Shown here: positions 1 to 13,691 of the stretch, one piece after another
Numbering within the stretch: position 1 is the first letter of the stretch
Layout: each line of letters starts with the position of its first letter
Origin: Pterobdella sp. o SKG-2022
Taxonomy: Eukaryota; Annelida; Clitellata; Hirudinida; Piscicolidae
DNA length: 64,000 nt
Reading direction: 5' to 3'
Assembly: GCA_964035795.1 (NCBI GenBank)
Contig: OZ038321.1
Span: 5,088,200 to 5,152,199, forward strand
Position numbers and translations under genes: made by a program
The notes under the pieces: generated by a model
What the model was told of the DNA's origin: nothing
Seen by the model: the letters and a program-made list of their open reading frames with translations, nothing else
Databases searched by the model: none

Positions 1-191
1 GGTAACTGCCTTTAGTGCACTTTTGGCACAAGCCACTGATGATGTTGAAGTAACTCCCTGACGGACATTTCACTGTTGATGGTTATCATCATTCATTCAT
101 AGAACTCTGATTTTAAAACTTAATTCAAATTTTTTAAAGTTTCAGTGTGGTATAGAATTATAAGTTCTCATTTCAAACGTGTAAGGCATAA

Positions 192-445
192 TTAACCGCA
201 TCTTCCACTTTTCAAAACAGCTCCTATTTCACACTCAATCTTTTCACTGGCATCATTATCCAATTCCAAAAAATAATAAGCATTGTAACTTTCATTTTTC
301 GTGATATTTCTTGTGTTTTCAAAAGTTTTAGTTTCGTTGTGGATTAAATTTGTATAATCAAATAATTTGTTATTGGTTTTGTGCTTCACAATTTCTATTA
401 CTTTGAGAAATTTCTTTTTCAATACAGGACTTGTCAAATAATCAA
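192..445 (-). CDS. possible terminal exon of an unrecognised minus-strand gene
   Basis: An open frame on the minus strand runs about 84 codons to a TAA at 192-194. It is preceded by a good acceptor (pyrimidine-rich ttttccag, on the minus strand just above position 445). The predicted peptide is hydrophilic, rich in Lys, Asn and Glu, and ends KSGRCG. It has no motif I recognise and no membrane segment. I could not find a convincing upstream exon between 446 and 1440. In such AT-rich DNA a stop-free stretch this long with sensible composition is suggestive but not proof. It could equally be a chance frame. Confidence 0.25.
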
Positions 446-758
446 CTGGAAAAGATGTTTGAGGAAATCAAACAAAATCATTAAATATTAACTATAAAAC
501 AACCACGATTACGCTAAAAGAAGTCATCAAGATTACGATTAGGATGACTACTTTGTAGAGCAAGAAAGAATTAAATACAGTTTCGGTTACTAAAACTTGG
601 GAAAAAATTAAGGAATGTCACACGTTTAAAGTTTTTTGAAAACATCGTGCAAATGTATAATATTGAATTTATGGTTACGACAGTTTTCTTAAAAATATTT
701 TTGATTAGTACTAAGATTATGATTTGTAGAATTGTGGTTATAGCTTCAACAGTTACAA
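446..758. other. gap with no recognised feature
   Basis: AT-rich sequence with no coding frame, RNA gene or repeat that I can support. Confidence 0.5.
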
Positions 759-989
759 CACTCACAATATACTGAAAATTATTTGAACACTAAAGGTAAT
801 TTTGTTAAGTACAAAGCTTTTCGTTAACTAAGTAACATTATCAAGTACGTTAAACTGAAAATTTAACGTACTTGATAATGTTACTTTTTTAACGAAAAGC
901 TTTGTACTTAATAAAATTACCTTTAGTGTTCAAATAATTTAGAGTATTTACTTTGGCTAAAAAAGATTATTATGCCACTCACAATATAC
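759..989. mobile_element. foldback element with 79-bp inverted arms and a 14-bp flanking direct repeat
   Basis: Positions 776-854 and 862-940 are inverted copies with about three mismatches, separated by a 7-base loop. Read outward to inward, each arm contains ACTAAAGGTAATTTT, then AAGCTTTTCGTTAA, then ACATTATCAAGTACGTTAAA. A non-palindromic tail (CTTTGGCTAAAAAAGATTATTA) follows at about 951-972. The 14-base string CACTCACAATATAC occurs at both 759-772 and 976-989, as expected of a target-site duplication. Related copies lie at 40570-40928 and 53735-53825. I infer a non-autonomous mobile element. No protein is encoded. Confidence 0.7.
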
Positions 990-1440
990 ATTAAGAAAAA
1001 GTTAAAGTTCCAATAAATTTCGAAAACTGTCATAACGAGTACTTAAATATGGTCGCCGTAACGGTTTAGAACATACAAATAAAACAAACAAACAAATGAC
1101 GAATATTGTTATAGTGTCATGAAACTGATTGAGTCTTCAAGACCACATAGGTTTAATTTTAAATGTAATCGTCAATTTGACGGGATAATTTAATTCACTC
1201 CAATCATGCCACTACTTCTCACCATTGAAAGAATAAGTGACTGAAGCTACTATAGAAAGATCAATGATTTTTGAAGTATTTTGGAATTTTTTCGAAAATT
1301 TTACATCTGAAATAAATGAATTTTTTGTTTTTGAATAAAGATATTTCATAACATTTGTCAGAAAATTTCATACTAATTTACCTAAACATTCCGAAGAAAC
1401 CAAAGATACAGAACAATTAGATTTGATACTTGCGCAATAC
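990..1440. other. gap with no recognised feature
   Basis: AT-rich spacer. I see no frame, splice-bounded exon or repeat that I can support. Confidence 0.5.
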
Positions 1441-2083
1441 TCAGTCACCTTCACAGTCCATAACGCTACCTTTCTTTTTATAAATGGGAACAACTGTACT
1501 CATCCTCCAGTCATGAGGCATATCCTTTCTATAGAAAATTTCATTTGCTATTTCCAATATAACTTGCTTACCATGTAGAGAAGCAGCTACGTGCTCCTTG
1601 ACAATTCCAGTTAGACCACTGACCTTGCCATTCTTCATGATTCCTAGCGCTCTCTCCACTTCTTTCATAGCAAATGGTTCTATGGGACCTTCAACTACTT
1701 CTACATTCACCATTCCATCCCATGGATTCTCCTCATTCATGATTGCCTCCATGTGCTCTTTCCACACTCTTCCGACCATTCTCGGCAAATATAATCTTCC
1801 CATTTTTGTCTTTAATGCAGTTATTACCTGCTAAGTCGTTTGCTTCTTTCTTCATCACTCTCATTCTACGGAATACGACATTTCTGTCATTCCATATCTC
1901 CTCCATCTCTTTCACCACCTCATTTTTCATTGCCTCAGCAACAACTCTCTTGGCTCTCTTTTTTTCAGAGATAGCAAGATTTATTTTCAGCCGATAGAAG
2001 TTGCTTCCACCTCTGAAAACTTTTCCTCTTCTTTGAGATGGCTTTTTGCACATCCTCATTCCACGGCCAAGCACGAGCTCCAT
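1441..2083 (-). pseudogene. non-LTR retrotransposon fragment, N-terminal part of the reverse transcriptase
   Basis: Two overlapping minus-strand frames (2083-1733, then 1803-1441) read as one decayed polyprotein joined by a frameshift near 1740-1800. The downstream piece contains MKNGKVSGLTGIVKEH and WRMSTVVPIYKKKGSVMDC. These match the fingers region (RT blocks 0-1) of endonuclease/reverse-transcriptase polyproteins common in invertebrate genomes. The upstream piece is the basic linker between endonuclease and RT. Endonuclease, palm, YADD box and 3' tail are all missing. The remnant at 16480-17860 is probably the same broad lineage, covering the later part of the protein. Confidence 0.85.
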
Positions 2084-2193
2084 TTTCTATATTCAAACCA
2101 ATTGCTTTTTGTAGTCAAATTCTATTATTCACTTTTTGTAATCAAATATACATCAAATGCTTTTTGTATTCAAACATGCATCATCGGTCACAG

Positions 2194-5100
2194 ATCTACA
2201 GAAACGTATCATTCTCCGTAGACCATCAGACCATACAGCCCATCCCGGACGATGATACTAGGTGGTGTGGGTGTTATCAAGAAATATACATTATGATTTA
2301 ACTTTGTAGTTAATGAAGTTTTTCTTATATTTATTACTTAAATTTAACATCTATTAAATATGCCTTTTATTTAATACTTTTCATAATGATTAAAAGTCGA
2401 AAAAAAATCTTCTTATTTATATGTGTTATAAATTTCACAATGATATTGCCATGGGGGTGAAGCTTCAAAATATCTTTAAAATACTATTTTGAACGTCCAT
2501 CGATAGAAGCACAGTAGAAGGTGACAAGGTATCATACTCAACGTTCTATGAGGAATATTTATTCAAAACAGGTTTGGGACAAACATAATTATTTAAAACA
2601 TCTTAAATTCCAGTTTTAAATACAAAATCTCAAATGATTCTTTACGAAATGTCAACAAACAACGATAAAGAGTTTGATACATTGATTTTGTTATAAAACT
2701 ACTTTTAAAAACGAACCTCATTCTAATCCCCATATAAACATGGGCATCACGAACCATTATACAAACATCAAAACCATCCTAACCTCAACATTAAACTCCT
2801 TCAGATATTCTCAGCAAAAGCAACGCATCGGATGAAGAATCGTTGCACTTGAAGGGGTTGACTCCCTTCCTCAACTACACCATAGTGGTGTGGATGGCTA
2901 ATGAGGACCACAACGGACCCATGTCCTCCATCGTCATCACCACCACTGATGACGGTGGGTGGTTTTATGGCGTAATTAAATGTTTTTTGATTGGGTTGTT
3001 TGTTGATTGTTTCTACATTATTGTTTAGATTTTCCATAATAAAAATATTCATTAATAAGCTCATTAATACTATAATCCAAGATATGTGTTATTTTTATAC
3101 AGTCCTTATTATCACTAATGGTTAAACGCCCTTCATTACGACCGCAGTACCTCCAGCTCCAGCCAACTTAAGGGTGAGCAGCAGGAGCAGTGAGAACCTG
3201 TATGTAGAGTGGGATAAACCTCATCCCCCTCAAGGCATCATCACCAAGTACCAGTTCATGTAGGCTCGATGTTCTTTTTATAAATGAATTCATGAATACT
3301 TTCTACTTTTTAAATACACCATCATCATTTCATTAAATAAAAATTGTAAAAGTTTCTCAACTTTTATCATCGTATAGAAATTTTGAACATCACCCTCACA
3401 CACACAGGTACTTCCAAGTGGAAGATTCCTCAGATGCGAAGGTTCAAACGAGCAACAGTAATATTAGGTTCTTCAACATCACTAAAACCAAGCCATACAA
3501 GAAGTACTCTATAAAGGTTGTTATCTTCAGTGCTTTTTCGGTGTCGTTTGTTGAGAATCTTATCTATTCTTAAAATTAATTGTCTGTCTCAAGATACAAT
3601 TGGTCGGTTATAATAAATTATATAAGTTATAATACAGTTATATAACTGGTTAGTGAATTTAGATATATTTTTCTGTAGAAATTATTCTTATTTTTTTCAT
3701 TGCAGACTCATGTTTTTGAAGCTTTAACTTTATTTCAATTAAGTTTTTTTGGTTTTCAAAAACAGAAAATTTACTTAATGGGTACGAAAAAATGCATACT
3801 TTTCTACATCAGACAACCAGTCAATAATGACTTCACACTAATTGAACCAATTAATGATGACATCACACTGATCGAACCAATCAGGTAAGAGCAGCATCCA
3901 GCAAAGGTTATGGGCCATGGAGTGATGCGCTGTATGAATACACAGACCAAGCATGTATGTTATGTGGTTAACCGTAATAGGTTATACTGCTGTATATATG
4001 GTTAAAATTAGCTTTGCAGTTGATTGTGAATTATTTTTAGAAAGTTAATTGCTATAGTGTTCTAAATATAGCAAGTTAAATATGTTTTATTGTTTTGTCA
4101 TTATAGTGTTTTTATTGGGGTAATTTTTGAATGTTTTGTTGTAGACGAGTTAAATCAGTCTAAAAGAAATTTTTTTAAACCTTCACAAAGCTATAGAGAG
4201 TCATTTATCTACATGGAATTAATTAGCGATCAAAACACCATAGTTGATTTCTCGAAAAGCTTTGTGTGGTTTCAATAATGGATATTCAGTATTGTTTTTA
4301 AGCTAGTTAAAACTATTAATAGTTGGGAATTAAAAGAATCACTCTGTTTTTATGAAGAAAAAAGAAAAACAAAGTTTCATTGTAATTATTGGGAATTATA
4401 ATTGAGTTACCACGAATATGTTTTCTGTGGACAATTAACTAACATCAAGTATTTCAATAGAAATGAGTACAATTATTAGCAATTTAAGTTGAGTTAAGAA
4501 GCATTTAATTGTTGTATAATGAAGTTTAAGACTTCAATGAAAACCCTCCAAATGCCTCCAGTGCCATCGGAACCAACTGATCTGCGCAACATCTCTAGGG
4601 GCAGCAAACACGTCACTCTAGAGTGGAAGCCACCCAAGCACCTTAACGGGCTTCTCATGTTCTACTCGGTAGTTGCAAGATTTATGCCGCTTGTGTGTCT
4701 ATTGTGTTTTGTGTAGTTGTGCCTGTGAAAGTCTGTTTATTACTCAATTAAATGACGTTAAAGATTGAAATATTTCTATTTGTTCCAAGCTTTTTGTTAG
4801 CTATGTATCAAGTACAAAAAGAACTAAATCAAACTAAATCACATCCAAGTGTTTATTAAATAAATAATTTATTGTTGCTTTGAAGATCTGAATTACAACC
4901 ATCCAATCGTGAACCTCTATTGTAGGTGACGTGTGACCCTGTGTTCTCAACAACCTCTGACCTCGCGAACTCCACAGATGATGACGTACAAGCACTCATT
5001 GTCAACTTCACCAACCTCAGGCCTGGACTCAACTACGAGTGCAGGGTGTCTATTTGTTATATATGTGTTTAGTTGCTTCGTAATGACATTATAATATTGT

Positions 5101-5257
5101 TTGTAAATGTGATTGTAACATTTAAATTTAATGTATGAAAATTAAAAAAAATAATTATCTATGTTTTAAAACTAAAGTTTTTGACACCAGGTGGCAGCAG
5201 TGAACATGGCAGGCAAGGGACCTTCCTCTTACCTCATCTTCTGGACCGAACCTTTAA
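2194..5257 (+). other. fibronectin type III repeats of the receptor phosphatase
   Basis: Typical FN3 landmarks recur: [20 protein letters not shown] (2815-2954), [10 protein letters not shown] with [18 protein letters not shown] (3148-3259), KGYGPWSD (3885-3954), [20 protein letters not shown] with [10 protein letters not shown] (4562-4668), [11 protein letters not shown] (4926-5045) and [13 protein letters not shown] (5191-5257). This makes two complete repeats plus the C-terminal half of a third. Each repeat is split over two to four exons. NST and NFT sequons in 4926-5045 are candidate N-glycosylation sites. Confidence 0.9.
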
Positions 5258-8200
5258 GTTAGGGCTTTCATTTATAATTGGACCAATAAAAATATTTATT
5301 GTATATGTGTAAGTATTTTCATGTTCACTTGTGTTATTGTATCATTTTATAGACGTTAGTCCATTGTATGCTAGGTTGATGGTCATATTTAGTAACTCAA
5401 CTACATAAAGACCCGTCAAAACCAACAGTAACCTTCCACCTGCCTGAGCCATCATTAGAGCAGGAGGACTTGAATGCTGATGATTTGTTGGTGGTCAAAC
5501 TGAAGCCTGTGCCCTCGATGGACTATGTTGAAGAGTCTGACAGGTGAGTCTTACTCTTTTGTTTGTGTTTGTTCAATATTAAATGCTACCACAAGAATAT
5601 AATTTTTTTTCAAGTATTCTCAAATATGTTGTCATTTTCCAGTCTTTATAGGATAGTGGTAGAAAGATATGGACCCAAATCAGCAAATGTGCGTTTGAAG
5701 AGAGATGAGGGGGCAAGTTTCGGTGTTGAAAACGCCAATAAGGATGATGAGGTTGAGATAGGTTATGCCGAAATGACGACTCCATTTACTCGGGTGATAG
5801 GGGAGCGGAAGCAGTGGATGGACCTTCCTGAGACTCCATGCAACCTTAGCCACTCACAACTGGTCGACTACTCCACAGCGATGAAAAAGAGACTTAACTG
5901 CTACATAGCGGCTGAAATCCCGCATATCTCTGATGAACTTGACTTTGTGATTGGTGACAACAAAACACATGGCGGTTACCACAATGCCAAACTCAACTCT
6001 GCTTGGCTGTACGATGTGTGGTATGGCATCGTTGTCACTGTCGATGGTGTAAGTTTGCTTTTCATTTGCATATTCAATTAATCTTTGGTGCAAATATCAA
6101 ATTTTTTTTGTGAAAAAGCATATTCAATTAATCTCCATTCGTTATAAAATTTTTAGCAGTATTTTAAACGAAATTGAAGTGTTTGGTTTCAGTTATGTGA
6201 TTGCCAACCCATCAGGTCACTGCCTTTTCCTACTCTAAGACGAAGAAGATACGATACGGTAGGGTTAATATTTTTTACTTACCATGTATTTCGTTTAATT
6301 ATAACAACTATTATATTGGGTTTCAAAATACTTGTTTTTCAAAAATCTTCGATATGGCACCCTTCTTTTATCAAAATGCATTCTTTTGTGGATATTTTTG
6401 AGGGTGCTATTTCCCCAATATCCTCTAAGCTCTATATTTTACAGTATTTCAAATAAATTTTATAAAAGTTATAATTATTTAAGAGAAACAAACCTCAGTC
6501 TATCTTTGATTTCAAATTATTTAAATGATACGTGATGTTTTTGAAGTTTCAAACGGTTTTCATGCCAAAATTTCAAAATGCTGAAGCTGATTCAAAAATT
6601 ATTTAAGGAAACCTTCTGTTTAGTTACATTCAAAATTACCATCAATAATTATTTTATGTATGTAGTTTTCGATTTTAAAATTCAAGGATGATTTTTGAAG
6701 AAACTTAATTTTCTTTAAATTAAACCGTCATAAAAAATTATTATCTAGTATCTTCTAGTTTCTCTTTCAAAATCGAATATAAAATCAATCTGATTCGATG
6801 CTTATTCAGTCATAAGTACTCTCTTTTATACCATTAAAACCATACACCCTAGATTTATACGCGGGAGACAAGAAAATAGAGAGTATAAAGGAAGAGTCAG
6901 AAACAGAGGTCCTTGAAGAAAAGTTTGACAGACTGAATGGAATCATTATTGCTCTCATCGTTGTTGTGCTGGTTGTGGCTTTGACAATCCTCTTCATTCT
7001 GTTAGTGTTAGTGGCTGAGATGGTTGGGGAGGAAAGGGGAGGGGGGGCTGATGAAGAGGTTGTGTTAGGTTAGGATGGGTGTGTTTTATGTCATGTTCTC
7101 CCTTTTATATAAGCAATGTTCAGTAAAATACAACTTGAAAAATTAAAAGTATTTTACTTTGTTAAAAATAAATAATAAATTCTGGTAATATATTCAAATC
7201 TTTTATAAAATCTTATGATACATTCAAAACTAAACTGTTAAAATGCTCATAAATATATTTCAATAAGGTTGAGGTTTGTGAGGAGATCAAAGAAAACCTC
7301 TAACTCCCCGAAACACACAGAGCCTATGGAGCACAATAAAGGTTTTCTTTCTTGCAGTTTCAAGCATGTTTCTATTCATGGCGATGGTTTCTATAAATAT
7401 TTTTAGCCGTGCTATCAAAAACAAGTGACCATATGCAAAAAAATCTGATTATATATTTTTAAAAATTAAAATCAATTATTTACTCACAAACAATAATGAA
7501 TCTCACAGCACTGCTCTCGCACCCCGATGAACTGCCAGAGGATTGGAGTCGAGAGTGCAAGAAGGCCATCCCTGTGTCCCAGTTGTGGGACTATGTGGTG
7601 CCTCGCAAGCCCTTTGGTGATGACCTCATTAGAGCCGAGTTCAGGGTGCGTTTGTGTGTGCATCAGTTTTTTCGTGTATTGGGGGCTTAATTGGAGAATA
7701 TTTTAAGTTCTACAAAAGTTTTGGTTGGGGTTTAAGTGTTATGTTTTTTAATGTTATGTGGCTTTTCCAGGAACTCAAGAAAAATTTGGTTTTTAAAGCT
7801 GAAGAGGCAATGAAGAAGGAGAACAAAACAAAAAACCGCTACTTCAACATTGTCGCTTGTAAGATCTTTTAATACCCCTTATTTTTCCTTATCTTATGAA
7901 ACCATGTTGAACTTGAAGATGACCACTCAAGAGTGGTTTTGGAGACCAAGTCATCTGATGTACAATCGACCTACATCAATGCAAACTATATATCGGTATG
8001 TGCCAAGTTGTTCGTGTGCTCATTAAGATCAAATAGGGTTGAAGATTTTTCAGATTTTTGAGAATTAGTTCATTTGGAATAATTATCTTATTGTTTTAAC
8101 CATTGTTTCTAGAGTTAAACTACATATTCTGTCTTATTATCTTTAAGCTTATTAGTGTTGTTTGTCAAACAACAACTTGTCTTACTACTTAATTCTTGAT

Positions 8201-11200
8201 GAGACCAGACTGATGATAATTGCCCGAGTGAGATGATAAAAAAGGTTTTTTTAGAAAACGAACCTTGAAAGGTTAAGATGCATACCTGAACACCAGGGTG
8301 CTACATTTGAAGCAGTTCAACATCATATTTATGACATGTTTTTTTCTGTTTCTTTTATTTATTTTTCAAATGTTATTGCTTATATGTGCTCTTATTTTTT
8401 TTTGTCAATGAGTTCAATGGGCATTTAAACGTTGAGTTCTCATATGTAAATCATTTAATCTAAAGAATACATGTTTTACATAATGCCGAAGATTCATTAA
8501 TGTTCACTCCGTACAGGGGTACAACAAGCCAAAGGCTTACATAGCAGCTCAAGGTTTGAATAATTATGTCTAATTTATGAGTATTCGTTTTTGCTTGCTC
8601 ATGCCATAAAATCATTCAAAAGTGGTATTTAATTAATCAGATGCTCATAATCAATTTGTACACTTCGGTTCATGTTCATTGCTTTGATTTTCAAATATCA
8701 AAAATATTTCATGTTGAACATTGAATGATGCAATTTGCAAACTAATTGTATACATCATCGTTTTTAACAATCCACCCATACACACCACTACACAACACAA
8801 TCACCACAGGACCCACCACAAAGACAATAGAGGACACTTGGAAGATGGTGTGGCAAGTGCAGTGCTACATCATCGTCATGGTCACGAACTTCAACGAGGC
8901 TGGCAGGGTGGGTGCCCTTGTTTTTTCTCTTATAATATTCAAAATTCGTACATCTAGAATTCTTTAATTTTGGGGTTTTGGTACAATATAAATGTTCAGC
9001 GTTTGAATGCGTTGCTTTAAAAAATTCTAACTGCCGTCCAGCCTCATGTAAATGAGTCAAAAGACTAAACAAGTAATAATTTTTATAAATGCATCATTTA
9101 AAATATTTCAATGAACAAAATCAATATATAACATTTAAAATTTTTCGATGAACTGTACAGAACAAATGTGAGTCATACTGGCCTGAGACAGGCTCATGTG
9201 AATATGGCGAGATCACAGTGCACCTTGTCAACACTGAAGAATTTGCCGATTTCAAGATTCGAGTTTTTGCCGTGTCAAAAGTATATTTTATTCTTTATTG
9301 AAAAATCCATTGATACATTTATAATTCTTATGCATAATATCTGTTGCACACGTAGGAAGGCGTCAAAAGGACCGTGTACCAGTTTCACTTCACCACATGG
9401 CCCGACCATGGAGTTCCTGTCAATCCCACCTCACTTCTCGAGTTTAGAAAGAAGGTCTGCTCCGTGCTTTTGTTGAGGGATGAACAGCTCATAATATGAT
9501 CTCTCATCGTTAGGGGAGAAAGCCCATTGGATTGTTTGAATGGTGTAAATTGGATATGATAAAGTTTTATTGTATTGTAACAGACATCTTCCTTTTTTCT
9601 TAAAATATTTATTTACGTTTATTGTAATGATTTAAACTTGTTTTAACAAAATTTTAAACTTCATCAAAATTTGCCATAGATCCGTTCATACATGTCGAGT
9701 GAGGAAGAGCAGCCCCCGATGCTGGTGCATTGCAGTGCAGGTGGGAGTTATATATTAATGTCTCCACCTCTGTCATTAGGCTCTATGTTTTTACGCTTTC
9801 ATATTAATCTTCAAAAAACTCTTAAATTTACTTCAATACCTAAAATCCAAATATCAGTAATTGATTTTCGTGGTTTGCAGTTTAATTATTCATATATTAC
9901 AGTATTCAACTGTTATGAGTTTTAATTGATATGTTTGAAAACCAGGCGTTGGTAGAACAGGCACGTTCATAACACTGGACAGTATGTTGGAGCAGGCGAG
10001 AGTGGATGCAGAGGTGAACGTATTTGAGTTTGTGAAGAGCATGAGGAATGACCGGGTGAACATGGTGCAGACTGTGGTAAGCATTGCTGCCTTTATCATC
10101 TTGCTCATGTGTTTTGTTAAAATATAGTTTCAACTCATGTTAGTTTAAATGTAATAAGGAAGTTTTTCTAGAGCATTTTCTTCGATTTCATACCAAAAAA
10201 ATAAATATTTCTTGTATAGTTCAATTTTGAATTTTAACATGACGTTAAACTGCACGGAAGATAGCGTCTCCAAATTGAGACTGCTTTCCTTTTATAACCT
10301 GGATAACAGTAGACTCCGGTAGCAGGTATTGACAAACTAATATTCTGGTATCCTCATCATTTGGCATGGCGAATGACCTTTTTTTTATTGACAACGGCAA
10401 AGCAAACTGCCCAAGTGTGAGAACGGTGGATAAATTCAAATTGGCTCGGGCTGGCATTCTATAAAATTTTTCTCTAATGAATGGCTTTTTTTTAAATTAC
10501 TCTTGTATTGTATAAATAGTCTAGGCTGACTGATGTCAATCCCAGTTACTGGGACATGTACGGTAGTATAATCTAATTAGATTAATAATAATGGGCTTCA
10601 AATTGACGATGTGGCAATTCAAAGGATCAGTACATTTTCATATACGATGCTCTGTTGGAGGCCCTGCATGCCAGCACCACCTCCACTCTCTGCTCCAACT
10701 TCAGGTTCCAATACGCATTATCGTCATCGTTTATCGTCTTTATAGTTCTATCTTTATGGGGTTAAAACGTGTCTCCTGTTTCACTTGTTTCACACACTAT
10801 TTGTTTATGCAGATCGAGATACTGTCAGATGACGAAGACGAATGCAGAGACAGGCAAGTTATTCATGCAGGAAGAGTTCGAGGTGGGTCGTCTGTATCCA
10901 TCGAGTCTAAAGCCTTTGTGAAATTTGTATTATTCATGAAAATAACCTCTATAAATTAAAAAAAAATTGTTACTAAAACACCATGATGAATGAAAGCGCA
11001 TTGAACCGCACAGATGTTGGAATCGACAAAGCAGTTGTACAAGCAGGATAACAATCCCTTAGAGGCTCTCTTGCCTGAGAACCTGCCCAAGAACAGGAAC
11101 ATCGACATTATCCCTGGTGAGAATTTCAATTCTTTCAAGATACAAATAGGTATTTTCAAAAAACCTCCACTTTTTTAAATTTTTGAAAAACCGGGAAATT

Positions 11201-13617
11201 TCAGATTATGATCTGTCTGAATTTTTCAGGAACTACTGTATTTTGATAAAAAATTATGAACAAACTATGGATACAACCAGGTAATCTGCGTAGGCCCAAG
11301 ATAAGCACTCTGCTGGACAACAGGTCTGCCTACATCAATGCAGTCTTTGTCGATGTTGGTGCTCACTATCTTATATTGTATTCATTTGATTCCATATGCT
11401 TTCATCTTTCAATATTCATATGTTAGAAAATTCCATTGTTCCATTTAATCATCACTACTCACAAGTAGTAGCTTCTAATGTGGTTTCAGTATATTCAACT
11501 GTAAAATGTTGTTGCAGGGCTACAAGCAAGGTGACGCGTTCATAGTTACACAGACTCCTTTGGCCTCAACAGTCGGTGACTTTTGGGCCATGGTGATCGA
11601 CAACCAATGTTCCGCTATCATTTCACTGTGTGACCAAGAAGACTCCATTGAAGACGTTTGTAGTTTTGTCTTTCATTTTGGGTTGGTAACTTTTGAAGTT
11701 TATGACATTATAATTTCATCCTTATTTTACTGAATTAAATTTTTAGTCTGTTGTGAGGGTTTTATAATGGAGCTCTAATGGGTCTGTTCAATGCATCCCC
11801 AAAAGCTTTTTTGCATTTTTTATATCTCAAGGTTGCTAAGCGCTTGAATATTTGTATTTTTTTTGTTGCCGATTTTTATTTCTCGTTCGTAGCATATTTA
11901 ATGTAAGGAGTTTTAATCCCTTATGTATAGTCGTATTGTCCAGCTCGAGCCTTCCACTACGATGACCTCACTGATAAGTCTTTCACTATTGGTCTGTGCT
12001 TGCGTCATTTATATCCATTCATTTCAATGTTTTGTTTCAATCAATAATTTTTCATGTTATAATTTGTATAAAGCTTGATATTACTCATTGCATTTCACTT
12101 GGAAATAGTGAAAACTGTTTAATGCTTTAATAATCTTGTACAGGCCCGTTCACTGCATCATTGGTAACGTCAAGCTCAAACCATGATTTTGTCCAACAAG
12201 AATTCATCCTCTCGTGTGATCCCAAAGTACATTTGTGCAAAAGAATTCAAAGTTTTAGTTAAATTTTGGTTTATCGCCATTAAATCTCGGCTTAAACATA
12301 GGCGTAGAAATTCTTGAGGAAATATTAATTTTTTAACGTCTTATTCACAATATAAAAATTGAAATGTTAATTTTGTCTAAGGTTTGCAAGAAGCACAGAG
12401 AGCAATTGGTGAAAAGGTTCGTCATGAAAAGTGGGTGAAACTTCTATTTATAACCTATACATCCACGCATATATACATAAATCACCATTAATTCATACCA
12501 ATCACTGTTTATCTTTTTAATTGTTATAATAGAAACAAACACTATGGTTTATTGATAAACTTAATACACGAAGCTTTTTGTAAGAATATCTTATATTATC
12601 AAGTGTTTTTAATGGTTGTTGCTTAACATTACCGACACCAGAGTCCGATGGTCTGCCCACAAGAGAGGGGCTTTTGAGTCTCTTTAGGGCTCTGGAGAAG
12701 TGGCAACAGAAGACCAGGAATCACACTGTTGTAGTGCACTGCAGGTTTGTGCTCTATTGTGTATTTGGGTTATTTAAGCTGTGGTTTCTTAATGCTCTGC
12801 TAGGATAGAAACTGATGTAAAAAATAATGATGTGTACAACTTGAATTTTTGTTTTCATTCGTCAAATATGAATAATTATATAAATAAAACTGTTCTGATT
12901 TAAAATTATACTAATGAATCATGACAAAATGGAATTTTTCGAAAATTTTAGTCTTTTTATAATAAACGTATCTTTAAAATCTTCATTTTTTGACGAATAA
13001 AAACAAAAATTTGAAAAATACAAGATATTTAAAATGTATTTGAATCAGTTGAATAAGTTTTTAATTTTATTAGCTAAATAAAGTATAAATGAAATACCAT
13101 ATGATAGCATCAAAACAGCGAGTCCTCATCGTTTATCGTCTTTATACATTTTTTTTCATGGGGTCAGACTAAACAGCCATTAAAGAAAGTTAAGCAAAAT
13201 GTTGCTCATTGTTCAAGGGATCACTGATTCTAATCATAACTAACTAGTGCTTTTGACCACAAAAACTCCACAGGGATGGTGCCACATACTCAGGATTGTT
13301 CTGTGCAGCATGGTACCTGGTGGAGAGGTTGAAGACTGAGCATGAAATTGATGTCTTCCTAGGGGTCAGACATGTGCGAGTCAATAGGCCCCAGTTCATC
13401 CCCGATTTGGTGGGTTTATGTGCTGCTGTGGGAGTCTGTGTTGTTGAGTTGTTGGTGATGGTAGACGGAGAATTTCATGACGTGAATATTTTTGTCTGCA
13501 TTGTTTTTTTTATGTTATTACGTGGTTTTTGTATGTTTGAGAATGTGTTTTTTTGTTTAGTTGTGATGTTTTTATTTCATTTCATACACACCACCGATAA
13601 ATAATTTTATTTTACAG

Positions 13618-13691
<74 letters not shown>

